Shown: positions 24,102 through 34,571 of the stretch, one piece after another
Layout: every line of letters begins with the position of its first letter
Numbering within the stretch: position 1 is the first letter of the stretch
Assembly (NCBI GenBank): GCA_916613615.1
Contig: OU744723.1
Coordinates: forward strand, 67,971,226 to 68,035,225
Direction: 5' to 3'
Source: Steromphala cineraria
Lineage: Eukaryota; Mollusca; Gastropoda; Trochida; Trochidae
Length of the DNA stretch: 64,000 nt
Position numbers and translations under genes: made by a program
Notes under the pieces: model-generated
What the model was told of the DNA's origin: nothing
Databases searched by the model: none
What the model saw: the letters and a program-made list of their open reading frames with translations, nothing else

Positions 24102-24539
24102 GGGTACGGGATAGCTCAGTCGGCAAGAGCGCCGGTCTCACGTTGCTGAGGTCCAGGGTTCGAATATCCATATAATAAATAGAGGATACTAAACGACCTT
24201 CCAATTAATACTATTTTTATTAAACGAGTTAATGATTGTGTATATAAAACGAGCGAAAGCGAGTTTGATACCAAATCATTCACGAGTTTAATAAAATAGC
24301 ATTAAATGGAAGGGAGTTTAGTATTCTGTTTATTACTTGCCCTCAAAATCAAGCAAAACCGGCGACAGTTTGCTGAAACGAACTTTTCCGCGACTCGGCA
24401 GCCATTGTGACGGCGCGCTTCCACAATGATGTCACAACCCCACACTACTGTGACGTCATACTTCAATTGTGTTATTTCACTAGTTTAATATTGCCATATA
24501 AATATTACACTGCGATATCTTACACGGGCGAGTAATAAT
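24102..24539 (+). mobile_element. SINE-headed composite insertion with 11-bp TSD
   Basis: Flanked by the 11-bp direct repeat gctacatactg at 24091-24101 and 24540-24550. It opens with a tRNA-like head holding A box (tagctcagtcggcaagagc, about 24112) and B box (gggttcgaat, about 24156). The remaining 360 bp include an imperfect palindrome (about 24187-24330) also seen decayed at 10.8 kb, so a second element may be fused to or nested in the SINE. The tRNA head has a disrupted B-box end (atatcc), so it is not a functional tRNA gene. Confidence 0.65.
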
Positions 24540-24730
24540 GCTACATACTGCTACTTGTTATACTACTACTCATGCCACTTTTCTTATGACTACTTCTACT
24601 GCTGCTGCTAGTAACTACTATTACTTTTGTTGCTGTTTTTAATATCTACTTCTAATATAACAACTATCATAACTTCTTCAAATTCTACTACTGCTATTAC
24701 TAAGATTTATAATACGACTACTACAACCTA
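24540..24730 (+). repeat. Degenerate CTA/CTG trinucleotide tract, right part
   Basis: Imperfect tactactact/ctgctgctgct repeats continuing the tract at 24003. Short open frames in it are low-complexity and not supported as genes. Confidence 0.6.
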
Positions 24731-26266
24731 TCTTGCTTTATTCAACACTATGCCAAAATCCAATATATCCATAAGCCATTGGCCTTGTGCTACCCGTGCA
24801 ACAACTAATATTGTATTGGTCAATACTAACTTCCATTTTAGATATTATTTCTTAAGCAACAATGACATGATAAAATGGTAATAAATCTTCTGAGTATCTA
24901 CAGAAACAGTAAACAAAGTAATTAAGTAGGAAATTCCAATTATTGAACCTTTATTACAAAATTTAGTCTGATATTTTCATAACTAGGAGTCACACATTGA
25001 AAAATTACGACTGACAAGCATATTTGATCAACTGATAAGGGTATTGTCAAGATGCAAATAAGGAAAAGTTTGTGAGAATTAAACACGGCATTGAACCTAT
25101 TTGAGGGCATTGCCCTTTTTCAGCAACTAGACACAACAATCATGACAGTCCTCTTACTCTGCATTATCAAGCATGTTTGTCTTATCCAATAGAATATTTA
25201 CTCTTATCATGCAAGTTATTCAACTATTAAGTACATTGTTTGATAAAGTAATGAGATATGATGAGTGATTATTGGCTGGACGTTAACAGTATTAACATGC
25301 TAGTAGAGGAATATAGCCCTGTTGATCAATAGTGACAGGTGTTTGTGGGAGGTATTTTTCCCCAAGTGAGTGTTGATTACACAGTGACTCATGTGATAAC
25401 TCACATATTGATTGGGGTGGCAGGGAGATATTGGTAGTATTGTGACTTTTCCTCATGAAGTGGAACAAGTTTGATAGTCAACTTCTTTAGTTCAGTTCAT
25501 GTGATATTTTGGTGCAGATGCTAGATTATTGTGATAGTATCTTCTCAGAAATGTCTCATCAGTTGAAATAAAGAAGTTGACTATTGATTTAACTTGTTCT
25601 TTTTCATCACATCATGTTCTATATGCCAATCAGAGAAGGGTTATCTTCATATCTCAATTTATTCATGTATGCAGATGTTAGAGATAAAACTTATGCAAAG
25701 TATTGACTGAATAATTTGTTGGCCTTCCTTTTCAAATTATTGACTGGAATGATAAATGTTGACAAAATAATGGTTTTGCATTTGGCAAAAGGTTGTGAAG
25801 TCGTCCGACTATTTTGTTGCTTTTTAGGAGATTTAGTGATTCTGTCAAGACTATTTCAGTGTTATTACAAAAATTAATCTAAACAGATGTCAGAGAGTTA
25901 ACCTTGTAATTGGCAGTTCTGTAGATGATTGGGGTCAATTTATCCTGGGATTTTTTCAAATGGGTGAGGAAGGTGTTCCTACAATTGATGTGCTAGATGG
26001 GACATTTTGTGAGTTAATTATGAATATTGCAGGGATATTTTCAGTTCTGTTAATCATTATGCTTGGGATGATTTGGGTCAAGTTATTCTTGGATTGTTAT
26101 GAATATTGGAGTCCTCTTATTCAATATTGATCAGAAATATGGCATTACATTGGGGGCGGAGGGTAGGGAGCTGTATCTAACTATAGATGTTCTGGATAGG
26201 GATCTTGGTGAGTTGCTTTTGGATATAAGGGGGTTATCACCAATTTCCGATGTATTCAAATAGACA
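24731..26266. other. No gene seen
   Basis: AT-rich sequence with weak diverged repetition (gattctgtcaag / gatttgggtca segments near 25.8-26.2 kb). Nothing assignable. Confidence 0.4.
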
Positions 26267-26268
26267 TA

Positions 26269-26686
26269 CCGTAATTTCTCTATTAATTCGACCCTAAAAT
26301 GTTCAAAAGATTTTCAGAAAATGTCTATAGTTGAACTAATTTCACTTTTGGTGGCTCATTTGCTACTATGGTTGAAATATTAGATAGATATTAGGAAGTT
26401 ATATTACATATAATTAATACATAGTTTCCATAGATGACCATATAAAAATGCCATAGTTGAATAATGAATATATTATTAATTGATTACTACAGCAAAGAAA
26501 ATTACACATTGCAATTATTAATTTTATTTTTGCAAATTAAACCATTATTTTCAGCAGTGGTTGAATCACAGGGACATTAACTTTTGGAAGTTGGTTGAAT
26601 TCTTAGATGTGATTTAATTTTGTGACCTCAGAAAAATAGTATGTGGTCGAATTATTGGAGATGTCGAATTAATAGAGAAATTACGG
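26269..26686 (+). mobile_element. TA-flanked MITE with 24-bp perfect TIRs
   Basis: CCGTAATTTCTCTATTAATT followed by CGAC at the left is exactly inverted at the right end, with TA on both outer sides (26267-26268, 26687-26688). This is the signature of a Tc1/mariner-type non-autonomous element. It has 418 bp and no ORF. Confidence 0.88.
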
Positions 26687-26790
26687 TATTTTTAATAGAG
26701 ACATATGTCGTTAAAGTTTGATGCTTTGAACAATTTTAATTTTCTATATGTTTCTTTGAGGGGCACTTTAGAATTTGGGAATACAATTGT

Positions 26791-26882
26791 CGACATGTTT
26801 TGACACAGCTCCTTGTGTTGTTGTCAAGGAGCTGTGTCAAAACGTCGCCTTACATGAATAAAGAAGTTGTCATCCATAAAAT
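26791..26882 (+). repeat. Retroelement 3' tail with strong hairpin
   Basis: Perfect 18-bp inverted arms (ttttgacacagctccttg at 26798-26815 and its complement at 26825-26842) are followed by 'aacgtcg' and 'aataaagaagttgtcatcca'. The same tail order (gctgt.tc.aaacgt, then aataaagaagttgt.atccat) occurs in the 88-bp insertion at 42632-42719. Possibly the 3' end of a Penelope-like or LINE family; the assignment is inferred. Confidence 0.55.
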
Positions 26883-27689
26883 CCTCTTCCTTATTCTATT
26901 GGCTTGGTTTTCTTTTTTTCTGTGAAAAAAGGTTATTCTAAATAGTCAAAGGTATTTATGTGTTTACAATTCAAAAAGAAAATGAGATTGCATGTTTCTC
27001 TACTCATGAATTGCAACAAAAGATTCTTGATTTCAAGACTGTATCAGCCCTGTGATACACGCCCTAAGAGGTTATGATAGAAAATTACATTGAGTCAATA
27101 ATAAGATTTTCAACTTCTCCATATGTCAAGCTATTTATTGCCTCTTTTCTGTTTGTGTACCATGTACCATGTTTTATGTACCATGGTACTTCAAGCCTGT
27201 GGTTCAGCGAAGTATCTCCAGAAGCACACTCAACCATAGATGTGTCGTGTTCTCCCCACTTTCTACTCAACAAAGATCAATTTGCACTGTCCCTCCATTG
27301 TCCTTGCGATGGTCAGTCAGTGGTCAGTGATAATTGTATTGACAAGAGTGAGTCACAGCTCAAGTCCGCAGTATTGACCATTGGCTATTGTTAAGTTCAA
27401 TTGTGTCCTTTGTCCATTGGCGCCAACCCTATGGCCTGGTAGACTTGCTTGTCTTCATCATTGTTGCTGTTATCTTGCAGATGTCTTCTTTAGATCCAGC
27501 AATGTGCTCTTGGTCAAATGTCCCTTTTGGCTTGGTATACTTGTGTTTCTGTTCATTTTAGCTTCTATGAATAGAATTGTTTTGACTTACATTATCTACA
27601 GATATAGTGACATGAACGTTAAAATAATAAATCGCCACTTCTGTCATGTTCTCTGTCCATTGGCACCAAACCTTGGTAGATACTGTGAA

Positions 27690-28055
27690 TGAAGTGAGTG
27701 CAAAGTGAATGAAGTGCCTTGCCCAAGTACACAACACAGCATGTGACTATGTCACAAATTTTTGGTGTCTCCACTGGGATTTGAACCTGGACCGTTAGTG
27801 TTAACGTATGTAGATACGTATGGGTGTCTGAGGGATGTACAGGATGTGAGAGAGTGGCTTTGGGTGTAAACACATGCGCAGTGCTGTCAGTCTATTCCCA
27901 TGTACCGGTCGGGCATGGAAGGCTGTAAGACTCTAGCAATAAACTATATGTCCTGGTAACACATGCCTTGGTGTTTTGTAACCACGAGGCCGACTTTAAC
28001 AGTTAGCGTGAGAGGCAAGCATGCTTACTGCTACACCACTGTGCTCATTAATTAA
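27690..28055 (-). mobile_element. SINE remnant, antisense, probably interrupted
   Basis: 'agtgccttgcccaagtacac' followed by 'gggatttgaacc' (antisense B box, about 27777-27788) resembles the conserved body and B box of DeuSINE/V-SINE type elements. An antisense A-box-like 'gcttactgctacaccactg' lies at about 28024-28042. About 240 bp separate the two boxes, more than in a tRNA, so an insertion or a second fragment lies between them. Confidence 0.5.
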
Positions 28056-28074
28056 TTGATTGAATATGCCAATC

Positions 28075-28605
28075 ATAAAAGATTTATGAATCCTCAATAT
28101 TGGCCATATAGAATGGTTTTAGTTTAGAGTGTTTAACGCAGAAAAAAGGAAGTTTGCTCCAATTCCATAGACACTATCTGTTTTTGCATTTACCCAAATA
28201 TGGTCATCATTCAAGACTTATGAATCCACAAAACTGGCTCTATATATGTGTTTTTTACATCAATTATTTCAATTAAAGTGTTAACTCTGAAAAAAGGAAG
28301 TGTGCTCCAGATCCACTGACACCAACTGTTGCTACTTGATGTTGCATATAATGTGAAGTGAGTCACCTAGTGAATCAGGGCTTGCAGACCGGTAACCTGG
28401 AATTTTCCCAAATAAACCTCAAAAGTAGTTTTGTCCCTATGTCAACATGTCAGTGAAGACACAGTTTTGTTTTTGAGAAATGTGTTTAATAAATTTTGTC
28501 GTATTTTTCTAATCAGGTTTGGAGACTGGAAACCTAGAATTTTCACAAATAAAACTCAAAAGTAGTTACTCAAAAACATGTCAGTCGAAACATAGAGAGG
28601 TTTTG
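28075..28605 (+). repeat. Two adjacent diverged tandem duplications
   Basis: A unit of about 130 bp (containing gaaaaaaggaagt.tgctcc, at about 28143 and 28289) is duplicated. A second unit of about 137 bp (containing 'acaaataaaactcaaaagta' or its variant, at about 28409 and 28546) is duplicated directly after it. No coding frame. Confidence 0.65.
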
Positions 28606-28671
28606 ACCATCATGTGAATGGTGTATGGAATTAGGTCTGTCCTAAACTTTATTCAGCTTTCAGAGACTTGT

Positions 28672-28820
28672 ACTGTAGAACACAGATATAGCGAACTCGG
28701 ATATAGTGAAAAAAATTTTAAGTCCCCTATGCATGGCGGTCAAATGCAAGTAGCAAACACCGGATATAACGAACTGAATTCTCTGTTCCCTTGGAGTTTG
28801 TTATATCTGAGTTCTACTGT
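28672..28820 (+). mobile_element. MITE, family C, copy 2 (149 bp)
   Basis: Inverted termini: actgtagaacacagatatag at the left and the complement of acagtagaactcagatataa at the right. The interior 'gcaagtagcaaacaccggat' matches the inverted copy at 12021-12190. Confidence 0.8.
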
Positions 28821-29805
28821 TTTTGGAGCTTCCATGGCAAAACTTCAAATAATTTTGGCTTATGTTTACATGTTATTGGAGACAAGGAGATATTCAGCTT
28901 TAAAATTATTTTTGCAGTGTATTTTATTAGGTCTGTCAAATTAATGTAATATGGGAATAAATGTTTGTATTTCGAATAGAAAAAACTAAAATAATTTTGG
29001 CTTTGTTTATACTAGATTAAGTAAGTGAGGTTTAAAGTCTTCAGTAATTCAAGGCCGTTTAATTAATAAGGTTTATTAATCCCCTTGTTACAAACAATGT
29101 TGGCAAGTTGATGATTCACAAGGAACTGACGTTTGATACTGTTGGTAACATACATGTACAGTCTGATTAAAATCAACTGATCTCCGAGGAATAACATAGC
29201 AAAAATGTTCAAGGATCTCCTCTCCGCCTCGGTCTGAAGGCACCCACCTCTGTCGCATGTTTCTGACGTAAGCTCATTTAACCAATCGCAAGGCGCCCAG
29301 CAAAAGCTTTCAATATCATGCTAAGGGCAGGTAACTCTAGCGTACCATTCATTATACAAATATATATCAGGTTTAATTGAAAACTGTCCCAGGTTCTATA
29401 TTATTTCAGCTGTCTATTGCTATAATAAGCACTGCTAAATGCTAAAAAAAAACCAAAAAATGCTTTAGTGAGTTAACTGACTGATGGGGACATGCATGAG
29501 AATACTATAAGGGAACATGGATGGACAGAATTCAATCCTTTAAGACAACTTGAGATATCAAACAGTTCCAAAACGTTTATATTCTTGCACACTAGAATTC
29601 AGTACCTACAATGCATCACACTGATATCACATCAAACACATTTTGTTTGTCTTTTAAAAACTCTAATTTGTATTTTGTTATATATGTATTTGTGAATATT
29701 TTGAAGCGTTTTTTATCTAAAAATCACTTAACAATTTTTTTGTGTGGAATGTTATGCACAGAACCTTTTTTCAACATGTTTTTTAATGATATTTATCGTA
29801 CAGAA

Positions 29806-29920
<115 letters not shown>

Positions 29921-31087
29921 CCAATCAAATTTTATGTTAACAATAGTACTCTTTTTGTACATAATCCTGTTACTGACATTAGTGAGCACTTCTACATTTC
30001 AGATTAGCAGCATCAAAAATGGTCTTTGTAAATCTTTAAGCAAGACTTCCAACTTAAAGTGCCTGATATAAGAACCTCACACTAAAAAAGCTTCCACTGA
30101 TGAGTTACTGACAGATATTTCATTCTTGTAAACCACTTCCTTTGATGTTATGCTCGTTGTATAGTTTCTGTGAAATGTGTCAACGTAAATTTGGTTTGGA
30201 GGAGACAAAAACTGAAATATTCAAAGAATAGTTGATTGGTGGGTTCTCCTATTCATAGATATTGATTTGTGGGATGTTTCCGTCCAGTTACTTGATGATG
30301 TATAACAGGTCCACATTTGTAACATTGTAGAGGCATTGTTGCTGTTTTTGATGCACTAAGTGGCCTCGTTAAATTAGATCACTTTGACGTTGAAAAATGT
30401 AATAGTGGCTTAAACTGCCTAACACTGAACCTTGAAAACTGAAATAAAGATCAATTTATGTTAATGTATAAATATTGATTGAATATGCAGTAGAAAATCC
30501 TGCAAAACTGAATTTGAATTAAGTTACATGAATTTGTTGTTCAAAGTCTTAAAGAAGAGTTATAACAATAGACAAAATTATTTGTTTTCTTTTGAAAATT
30601 GATGTTAATACTAAAATAATCGAAATTTGCCAAATTTAATAAATCAATTTGAGTTTGTTCTTATATGGTGTAGCTTCAAAGAAGTTTTATTCACAATTTG
30701 ATCAACATATGAACAGTTTTCTGATAATTTAAAAAAAGATTTAATAGACTGTTTTTGTAATAACTTCTATAGATTTAATTCAAAGCAGTAAGCAGTGGTT
30801 CCCCGAAATAAAAATTGAAGCAATATTGTTATATTCAATTCACTTTCAATCATAATGTCTTCTATTCAAAAGCATACAAGTGTCTTTCGATTGCTGATTT
30901 AATTTACATTTTCTAAGATACAAATATATATATCCTTAAATAATCATTGCTAACCGTTTGTAAGATGATAATATCGCGAAAGAAGAATGTAATTTTCCAT
31001 GAATTATATCAGCTTGTTCAATCTGTCTCAATCTGTGAGTGTGTTCAAATAGCACAATATCTAAAAAAGCTTTCTATCTATTTACAG
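29921..31087 (+). other. No exon recognised; upstream of RUSC coding exon 1
   Basis: AT-rich sequence ending in a splice acceptor (ctatctatttacag, 31074-31087). The acceptor implies at least one further exon upstream, which I could not locate. Confidence 0.5.
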
Positions 31088-34000
31088 ACAACCTGGAAGG
31101 AACTGCCGGCAAACACTGGAGGTCAGGTGACCTTGAGGCCGCGACCTCCATGTGACAACCATGTGACTCTCGCGCGACCTTCAGATACCGCGACACTAAC
31201 AATGGACATTGGCTATCAACTGGAGCAAGGCCCGGTCATTAAACTAGACTCAAACATCATTGCCACAAAACTGGAGGAGAGACAGGTCTCTACACTGCCC
31301 AGAAGGTCCAGAGCTAGGACCAAGACTTGGAAAGACGTGTCTCCCACCAAGGAGAAGAAAGCTATGAGTTCGAGCTATGGAGCAAGCCCGAAGACTAGGA
31401 AGAATGAGGAGAATACAAATCAGTTGGTCACATGGAAAGATCTCTCGCCTACAAAGGAACCGCCGTCATCTCCAGAGAAGCGAAATCGTAGGAAGAAGCG
31501 TCCAGAGAGTGGTTACTATTCGAACGATGTTCAGAGTGATGTGCAGGAATCTCGGGAAGGAATTGATATTTCATTGACGATGAGTGAAAGTGGGCGTGGT
31601 AAGACGACAAGTGGTTCTCCTGACGATGGATGTTTTAATAACGACTACTTCTATGATGAGGACTTCACGGTTCAGTTTGACACTAACATCCGGGAGAGTT
31701 CCGTCCCGAGGAGTGAGGGAGAACCAGACCCTGTGCTACCGTTCCCTCATTCTCTAACAGGGAGCTACACAAGATTCAGCACACTGCCTGAATCTCAACA
31801 GGATGTGTTCCTTGGACACTATGAATCAGAACTCTCGGGGAGTCGCACGTCGATGGAGATCTCGTCCAGTGAACGGGAGATGATGTGTTCTAGTGACATG
31901 CTAGAGTTCAGCAGTGACCCTCTGTTTACACCGACTCCCACTGGAGACCCTCTCCCTCAACACTACTCTGTGGACAGTTTGGGGCGGTCCAATGATGGGA
32001 GACTTGCTATAAACTGCTGTCCCAGGAAACATGAATATTTCCTGTCGTTCAATGAATCTCAGAGCCGCTACACAGCCTCAGAAAGTGAGAACTCGTACAT
32101 CTCACAATCGTCCTCTCAAGGAGGGGCGAGTAACTCTTGTAGTCCTTCTTGCAGTTCCAACGGGGAGGAGGCAGAGGAGATATGTTCCAACAGTTTCCAC
32201 TTCTGTCAGATTCAGAACTGTAATTTGCAACAGCGGGCGAACCGGGCATATCGGCCTAGCACCCACCAGAGGGCTTGTTCTCTTGGAGCAGTGCGGGAAC
32301 GCTCAATCGAAAAATCTGAACTTAGCGACCTTGAGAAAGGTCATTGTAGCAAGTCATCTGGGTCAAGTCGGTCCCATAGCTTAGGAAGCATGCGTTCCCC
32401 ATCAAGGTCACCGTCATGTTACAAATTATCTTCTCCTTGTGGAACTCTTCAGTCTTTGGAGGATATGCATTATTCTGATGAGGTTAACAAACAAAATGCC
32501 ACATATGTGACATCATGGAAACATGTGAATAGTTTGAAGAAGATTGGCAAACTTGAAAATATGCTGGACTCTTCCCGATGCAACAGTTTGCCCGATCTGA
32601 GCCACCCGGTTAAAACTCGTAAACTTGAGAGAACCAGGAAACGGGAGAATCTTCAGGCAATGGCTGACAGTTTCCACAACAAGCGACACTCAGCCTCCCT
32701 GTTGGAAATGTACCAGAGAATGAGGTGCCAATCAAACCCTGTGTCCCCGGACACGATGAGAACTGTAGAACAGATCCTCTTCCCTGCTGGGGGGATGTTT
32801 GATGAGTTCGGGGACCACTTGCTCTCTGTGTCCCGAACAGGTCTGGAGCTTGATGAGTCCGGAGGTCATGACTCTGAACTGTGTGGCTGTGGCAATAGAG
32901 GCTTAAGGTTGAATATACCAACTGAGGTTGGGCCTGGGGTGAGTATGAGTCGTGATTCTCGGAGCTTGTCATTCAGGAGTTACCAGACAGGAATATCTCC
33001 AGAAACGGTTGTACTGTGGCAAGGGACAAAGAACTTCTCATCTCAGTTCCCACCTAAGACCTCAGACTGTGCAATACAGACCTCCATTGATGAGAGCAAG
33101 GGACCAGTGTTGCTGGACCACTCTATACAAACATCCCCAAACACTCCTCAGAAGGACATTACAAATATCCTGGACGACACGAGTGAGAGAGAATCTAGAA
33201 ACGAACTCAAGGAACAGTGTAGTCCACCACCGCGAAGATGTGTCTCTGCCAATGAGATAAGAGCAAAAAGGACACAGTCAGTACCTAACTTCAAGAGGTC
33301 TGCAAGTCTGTCTCCATCAAGAATTGGCAAGAACTCCTTCTACACCCACAACTCCCTACCAGACCTGAGTTTCCTGGCCTCAGGGATTGAGCCAGCTCAC
33401 AGCAACAGTTCCCTGTTTGATCCCGTACAGATCCCAATCATCCTGAGACCAGTTATAGATGATAGTCAGAGAACACAGGGAACATGCACATGTGGGAGCG
33501 GCAGACCTCGAGGTCAGACCAGAAGTGGAGATCTGGCCTCAAGCAGCAGTGGATTCAGCTCGTCCTCCTCAGACCCTTGTTACAGAGAGCCGAGACGATG
33601 TGCATCACTTGCAGCTGACCTCGAGCGGATCTTGTTTCTACCACCGCATCTTGAAGGTGTTGGGCAGTTGAACTCTGACCCTAAGACCAGTCTACCTCAC
33701 CATCACCCAGACTGTCATCGGACAGACCACAAGTTTGACCGGTACGCCTACGAGACACATCCAGTCAACTGTGCAAGTGCTCCCAAACCCAAACCTCACC
33801 GCAGACCGCTGAGTTCGAGCAGTTCATCAAACTCAACCAACTCTCTACATCTTGAAGGTCTGTACGCTCTACAGGAGGAGACAAGCCCTACATCACCAGA
33901 GAAACCAGACTCTGGGCCCAGTTGGCTAGACCAGCAGCGTATAGGCAACATGCATTATAGACATTACACAGCCGAGGAGTTGTATTATGGTCTCTCAGAC

Positions 34001-34571
34001 AGTCAGGATGAGAGTGACAGCATTACTATCGAGATCTTCGAACAGTTCTCTCATGGCAAACCTCTTAAGTCATGTTTACGGAAGAAAGCCAAAGGATATA
34101 GGTCAAGGTCATTATCGAACCCGGACAATCTCTGTGGACAGGTCGAAGCCGACAAACCACCTAAGAAACCAAGTCGACATTCTATTGCTTGTGATGGGAT
34201 CTTCCCTCAGCTGGTTGATGATGAACAATTTGACAAGGCAGAGATTGAGTGTATTCGTAATTTCTGTGATGAGGGTTTGCCACCCCCTGAGCTGCTCCAA
34301 GAGGCTCCAGAAGTGAACCTGGCAGAAGTGGTGTCATCGTGTAGCAGTTCATTCGAAGATGCTAACAGAAAGCGAGTGAGTTTTGCATCAGAGGTGTCAT
34401 TCCACTCGCCCCAGTACACCCCACAGTGCTCACCGAAGAAGCAAGGACCTGCTTCAGCAACAGCAACAGCAACAGGAACAGGAACTGGAACTGGAACTGG
34501 AGTCACAGGATCTCCCTCGGGGTCACAGCAGGAGGAGACTCTCTCACTGGAGGTCACACGGTCATCAGACA
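31088..34571 (+). CDS. RUSC: RUSC coding exon 1 (disordered N-terminus)
   Basis: Acceptor tttacag at 31081-31087 and donor GTGAGT at 34572. Coding is placed from ATG 31202. Near the 3' end is a coding microsatellite (acagcaacagcaacaggaac, about 34458) giving an (A/G)T dipeptide run. The exon holds the RVSF motif (34373-34384) and a KSCLRKK motif (34067-34087). Confidence 0.9.

Noticed and set aside
24112..24170. Functional tRNA gene
   Set aside because: The T-arm is followed by atatcc in place of a pairing stem, and the head sits at the start of an insertion with an 11-bp target duplication.
27381..27692. 103-residue Cys/Leu-rich frame
   Set aside because: No protein family features, no exon signals, and it runs into a SINE remnant.
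30947..31087. Upstream extension of the RUSC frame as coding
   Set aside because: The in-frame stretch precedes a clear splice acceptor at 31087, has no ATG start at its beginning, and is AT-rich intron-like.
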